Assembly (NCBI GenBank): GCA_046160675.1
Contig: JBJXHH010000132.1
Span: forward strand, 1 to 18,635
DNA: 18,635 bases
Origin: JACMJP01 sp046160675
Lineage (GTDB): Bacteria; Bacteroidota; Bacteroidia; Chitinophagales; BACL12
Reading direction: 5' to 3'
Positions 15,462-18,635 of this stretch are shown here, in pieces. The translations under genes were made by a program, and so were the position numbers. Each line of letters begins with the position of its first letter. Position 1 is the first letter of the stretch. The notes beneath the pieces are model-generated. The model did not search any database. It saw only the letters and a list, made by a program, of their open reading frames with translations, and was not told the DNA's origin.

Positions 15462-16445
15462 TTGAAAAACAGAAATTCAAATACTGTACTCTATGCCCTG
15501 CTCATAAAGGTAGTTATACTTTGCCTGCTTGTATTCGCACTTTATAAACAGCTCATTGACAATAAACAGTTATATGAAGTAAAAGAGAGATTAAAAATAC
15601 ACTTCTATGAAAATGGATTTTTACTGATAATTATTTCATTCCTGCTCATGTTTATAAATTGGAGTTTAGAAGCATGGAAATGGAAACTGTTGATGCAAAA
15701 AATTTCTGAAGTAAGTTTTATAAGATCTTTCAAAGCTGTGTGGACGGGAGTAACTCTCGGGCTTTTTACACCTAACAGGATAGGTGAATACGGGGGAAGA
15801 ATTTTATACCTTCCGAGGAAGACCCGCTTAAAAGGAATAATTGGAAGTTTGCTTGGTAGTTATGCGCAGTTGCTTGCAAATGTTAGCGCAGGATTAATAG
15901 CGTTGGTTTTCTTTATTCGGGAGAATGAACATGTTCTCAACTTTACTTTTATCACTATTTCTGTTTTAGTTACTGTCGCTATAATCATATTATCTATTGC
16001 ATATTTTAACCTTGACGTTCTGGTGAGAGGTTTTCAAAAATGGAAATTCTTCCGGCGTATTCACCCTTACATGGAAGTTTTCAATTATTACAGCAGCAGG
16101 CAATATTTTTCTTTTCTGCTAATCTCTTTGCTACGGTACGGGGTTTACACGGCACAGTATTTGATTTTTCTCCGCCTGTTCAATGTTTCTTTACAGGTTG
16201 GGGATGGTGTAACAGTGGTGGGGGTGATATTTTTAACGCAGACAATAGTTCCTACTTTTGCGTTTGCAGAGTTAGTGATAAGAGGAAGCATAGCTGCAAC
16301 GTTTTTGCACAGTTACACAGAAAATGATTTTGCAGCAGTGGGCGCATCCACCTGTATGTGGTTGTTGAACCTGATTATTCCGGCAGTACTCGGATATGTT
16401 TTTATAATTCGGTATAATTTTTTTAAAAACAATAACACAAGATGA
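15462..16445 (+). CDS. Flippase-like / lysylphosphatidylglycerol synthase transmembrane-domain protein
   Basis: A 327-aa integral membrane protein of the UPF0104 family, the membrane half found in MprF and in AglD-like proteins but here without a synthase domain. Hydrophobic segments lie at about 10-28, 52-68, 126-152, 160-183, 217-240, 248-266 and 297-317. Family hallmarks are WSLEAWKWKLLM (67-78), TPNRIGEYGGR (103-113) and PTFAFAELVIRG (264-275). Members are proposed to act in lipid or lipid-linked glycan handling; the substrate here is unknown. The start is a TTG at 15462: an in-frame TAA lies at 15450-15452 and the next in-frame ATG is inside the second membrane segment. The stop TGA overlaps the next ATG (ATGA at 16442-16445), so it is translationally coupled to the DUF3108 gene. 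Confidence 0.87.
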   Translation: MKNRNSNTVLYALLIKVVILCLLVFALYKQLIDNKQLYEVKERLKIHFYENGFLLIIISFLLMFINWSLEAWKWKLLMQKISEVSFIRSFKAVWTGVTLGLFTPNRIGEYGGRILYLPRKTRLKGIIGSLLGSYAQLLANVSAGLIALVFFIRENEHVLNFTFITISVLVTVAIIILSIAYFNLDVLVRGFQKWKFFRRIHPYMEVFNYYSSRQYFSFLLISLLRYGVYTAQYLIFLRLFNVSLQVGDGVTVVGVIFLTQTIVPTFAFAELVIRGSIAATFLHSYTENDFAAVGASTCMWLLNLIIPAVLGYVFIIRYNFFKNNNTR

Positions 16446-17293
16446 TATACAAAACCATTGCAGTAACAGGCATGTTCATCGGGAGTTTATTTTCTGATGC
16501 ACCGGTTCTTGAAACTACAAAGTTTGAGAAAAGTAACGGCAATTGTGGTATTGAAACCAGGGCTTTTGATGCAGGGGAGTCGCTCACTTATAAAGTATAT
16601 TACAATGCTGGGCCTATGTGGCTTTCAGGAGGAGAAATTTATTTCAAATTGCAAAATGAAACCTATAACGGCAAACAGGTGTATCACGGCATCAGTGAGG
16701 CGGTTACTTACAAATCCTTCGATTGGTTTTTCAAGATCAGGGATAAATTTGAAACCTGGATGGATGTGAATACCCTGCAGAGTTATAAATTCCAAAGGGA
16801 TATTGACGAAGGGGGTTATACCTTTTACCGTTCTTATGACTGGAACAGAACAACAAATGAGATCACTTCATATTACCATAATACAAGAAGCGGTAAAGAA
16901 AAAACCACAACATTAAAAAATGCCGACCCTTGTGGGGTAGATATGCTTTCTTCTTTTTACTGGGCAAGAACAATTGATTTTACAAAATATAAAAGCGGTG
17001 ATCTGATTCCCGTAAGCATGGCAATTGATGATAAGATTTATAACGTTAGCATGCGTTATGAAGGGAAAGAACAATACAAAACCAAACTCGGCACTTTCAA
17101 TACATTCAAAGTGCGCCCATTATTATCTGAAGGTACTGTTTTGGGTAAGGGTGAAGGACTTGTGATCTGGGTTACTGATGATCAGAACCGCATACCTGTC
17201 CGTATTGAATCAAACCTCAAGGTAGGAAGAATTACTGCTGACCTGAAATCTTTTGCAGGGAACAAATATCCCTTTACATCAAAAGTAGAATGA
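16442..17293 (+). CDS. DUF3108 domain-containing exported protein
   Basis: A 283-aa protein whose body (about 40-275) matches the DUF3108 pattern: FDAGESLTYKVYYNAGPMW (42-60), AVTYKSFDWFFKIRDKFETW, VDMLSSFYWAR (168-178), GTFNTFKVRPLLSEGTVLGK and GLVIWVTDDQNRIPVRIES near the end. The N-terminus IYKTIAVTGMFIGSLFSDA reads as a short signal peptide, so the mature protein is probably periplasmic. The biochemical role of DUF3108 is not established; the fold is predicted to be a beta-rich envelope protein. It is coupled by an ATGA overlap to the upstream flippase-like gene, which suggests a shared envelope-lipid task. It ends just before a strong terminator. Confidence 0.85.
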   Translation: MIYKTIAVTGMFIGSLFSDAPVLETTKFEKSNGNCGIETRAFDAGESLTYKVYYNAGPMWLSGGEIYFKLQNETYNGKQVYHGISEAVTYKSFDWFFKIRDKFETWMDVNTLQSYKFQRDIDEGGYTFYRSYDWNRTTNEITSYYHNTRSGKEKTTTLKNADPCGVDMLSSFYWARTIDFTKYKSGDLIPVSMAIDDKIYNVSMRYEGKEQYKTKLGTFNTFKVRPLLSEGTVLGKGEGLVIWVTDDQNRIPVRIESNLKVGRITADLKSFAGNKYPFTSKVE

Positions 17294-17312
17294 CAACGCT
17301 CTAATAAATTTT

Positions 17313-17349
17313 AAAAAAAACCTGCTTCCATGAGAAGCAGGTTTTTTTT
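17313..17349. terminator. Bidirectional intrinsic terminator
   Basis: A 16-bp perfect stem (17313-17328 with 17334-17349) with loop CATGA is made of eight A, CCTGCTTC, its complement and eight T. It serves the DUF3108 gene on the plus strand and the LD-carboxypeptidase gene on the minus strand, whose TAA stop (17350-17348) overlaps the outermost bases of the stem. Confidence 0.9.
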
Positions 17350-18241
17350 ATAAATAATTTAAAGTAACATTTTCCCCAACTGTTAACTTCACCCTCTTCC
17401 CAAGCAGTAATGCCCTGTTATCATCAATATGCCCGCACGGAAAAAGAAAGCAAACTGGAATGCCCAGGTTTTGTACATGATCATAAATGATTTCTTCTGC
17501 GCTGCTTCCAAACGGTACCTTATTATCTTTCATATCTGTAAAGCCGCCAAACATAATGCCTTTTAACCCTGCAAATTTTCCGGCCAATTGTAAACTCATC
17601 ATCATCCTGTCAATATGATAGAGATATTCATCAATATCTTCCAGAAATAAAATTTTCCCTGCAGTATTAAAGCCAAACTTTGTTCCCAACAGACTGTATA
17701 AAATAGATAAGTTACCGCCAATAAGTTCCCCCTCCGCTTCACCTGGAATATTTAAGGCATGGGGTTCAACCTGGTATGTGGGAAAATTTCCAAGTAAAAT
17801 ATTTTTCAAACTTTGTATAGCGCCTTCAGTATTTCTTGGAAAACTGTATGGCATTGTAGAATGAATAGTCGGCAAGCCGAGCTTGTCATTTACATGTGCA
17901 TGCAAAACTGTGATGTCGCTGTAGCCGCTAAGCCACTTGGGATGTTCCATAAATTTTGTAAAATCCAGTTTATCAATCATGCGGATGGTTCCATAGCCCC
18001 CTCTTGCAAAAAGTATTGCTCTTATGCTTTTATCATCCAGCATGGCTTGTAAGTCGGCGGCCCGTTCATCATCTGTTCCGGCAAACTGGTTTTGTTTCAT
18101 TCCAATTGTTTTTCCGTACAGAGGAATAAACCCCCATTCTTTCAGCAATTGATCAGCAAGAACAATTTCTGAAAATTCAATGCTCCGGGCTGTACTTACA
18201 ATACCTATCCTGTCGCCCTTTTTTAGTTGCCAGTTTTTCAT
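17348..18241 (-). CDS. LD-carboxypeptidase (peptidase S66, muramoyltetrapeptide carboxypeptidase)
   Basis: S66 enzymes remove the terminal D-alanine from murein tetrapeptides (L,D-carboxypeptidase) in cytosolic peptidoglycan recycling. The protein is 297 aa, close to the family norm. Visible motifs are KKGDRIGIVSTAR (7-19), AILFARGGYGTIRMID (75-90), WLSGYSDITVLH (103-114) with nucleophile S108, GELIGGNLSILYSLLGT (171-187), ILFLEDIDEYLYHIDRMM (197-214) with E201, and PCGHIDDNRALLLG (268-281) with H271; S108/E201/H271 would form the catalytic triad. No signal peptide is present. It is divergent from metG, with 44 nt between the starts. Some S66 members have other roles, such as microcin or cyanophycin-type peptide cleavage, so LdcA activity is probable rather than certain. 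Confidence 0.92.
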   Translation of the reverse strand: MKNWQLKKGDRIGIVSTARSIEFSEIVLADQLLKEWGFIPLYGKTIGMKQNQFAGTDDERAADLQAMLDDKSIRAILFARGGYGTIRMIDKLDFTKFMEHPKWLSGYSDITVLHAHVNDKLGLPTIHSTMPYSFPRNTEGAIQSLKNILLGNFPTYQVEPHALNIPGEAEGELIGGNLSILYSLLGTKFGFNTAGKILFLEDIDEYLYHIDRMMMSLQLAGKFAGLKGIMFGGFTDMKDNKVPFGSSAEEIIYDHVQNLGIPVCFLFPCGHIDDNRALLLGKRVKLTVGENVTLNYL

Positions 18242-18285
18242 CTTTCAAACAGTGAAAACAAATCGTTGTATTTTAGCGCCTATCT

Positions 18286-18635
18286 ATGCAAACTCCGCAA
18301 AGATATTTGATAACCGCAGCATTGCCCTATGCCAATGGCCCTTCACACATCGGGCACATGGCGGGCGCCTATTTGCCGGCAGATATTTATGTTCGCTACC
18401 TGCGCCGGCAGAAAAAAGATGTTGTATTTATTTGCGGTAGTGATGAACATGGTGCCGCCATTACCATTCAGGCAAAAAAAGAAAACACAACGCCCCGAGC
18501 CATTATTGATAAATATCATGCAATTATTAAAAAGACATTTATTGATTTTGATATCAGTTTTGATATATATCACAGAACATCAGAACCCATTCATCATGAA
18601 ACATCGCAAGAGTTTTTTCTAAAATTGTACAACAA
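18286..18635 (+). CDS. metG: Methionyl-tRNA synthetase (5' end, runs off the window)
   Basis: The open frame from the ATG at 18286 to the right edge encodes about 116 residues of the N-terminal catalytic domain of MetRS, which charges initiator and elongator tRNA with methionine. ITAALPYANGPSHIGHMAG contains the class I HIGH signature (residues 21-24), followed by YLPADIYVRYLR (29-40) and VVFICGSDEHGAAITI (46-61), a block typical of MetRS. The later IDFDISFDIYHRTSE also fits. The KMSKS loop and the anticodon-binding domain lie beyond the window. A TATTTTAG at 18269-18276 matches the Bacteroidota -7 element at five of six fixed positions and would give a leader of only a few bases. Confidence 0.96.
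   Translation, partial: MQTPQRYLITAALPYANGPSHIGHMAGAYLPADIYVRYLRRQKKDVVFICGSDEHGAAITIQAKKENTTPRAIIDKYHAIIKKTFIDFDISFDIYHRTSEPIHHETSQEFFLKLYN

Noticed and set aside
18180..18622. Two plus-strand frames (86 and 97 aa) at the right edge
   Set aside because: Out of frame with the clear metG reading, which carries the HIGH signature and stays open to the window edge.

Overview
The window looks like an ordinary chromosomal stretch of a Bacteroidota bacterium, probably from the Chitinophagia/Saprospiria side of the phylum. The support is a type IX secretion (T9SS) sorting domain, a PorV/PorQ-family outer-membrane protein, a TonB-dependent receptor with an N-terminal carboxypeptidase-regulatory-like domain, A-rich sequence instead of Shine-Dalgarno sites ahead of most starts, and a close match to the Bacteroidota -7 promoter element TAnnTTTG before greA. 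Housekeeping genes (pdxA, rsmA, greA, ruvC, metG) are all recognisable. I see no rRNA, tRNA, CRISPR array, insertion sequence or phage module, and no gene-free stretch longer than 300 bases.

Left part (1-5028): the 3' end of a surface protein with a tail-fibre-type chaperone end, a coiled coil and a T9SS sorting domain. A strong bidirectional terminator separates it from three minus-strand genes: an ECF sigma factor, a membrane-anchored partner encoded 5 nt downstream (candidate anti-sigma/sensor), and pdxA (pyridoxal phosphate synthesis). rsmA and a TTG-initiated D-2-hydroxyacid dehydrogenase follow on the plus strand.

Centre (5029-13986): the most distinctive part. A short, tight operon of about 8.8 kb encodes a 1241-aa TonB-dependent receptor without a SusD partner, a 1307-aa secreted protein with calcium-loop-like motifs and a divergent T9SS-like C-terminal domain, and a 357-aa PorV/PorQ-like beta-barrel. 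It ends in a strong terminator. Directly upstream lies an array of four 22-bp direct repeats starting with ATGAC, which I read as a candidate response-regulator operator. The operon looks like a dedicated uptake plus surface-display unit whose substrate cannot be read from sequence.

Right part (13930-18635): greA and a HIT-family hydrolase (+), ruvC (-) sharing a TTAA stop overlap with the HIT gene, a flippase-like membrane protein translationally coupled to a DUF3108 protein (+), a terminator, an LD-carboxypeptidase of peptidoglycan recycling (-), and the 5' end of metG (+), which runs off the window. The greA promoter box sits inside the preceding intergenic region, so the terminator hairpin of the central operon would also be the first structure of the greA transcript.
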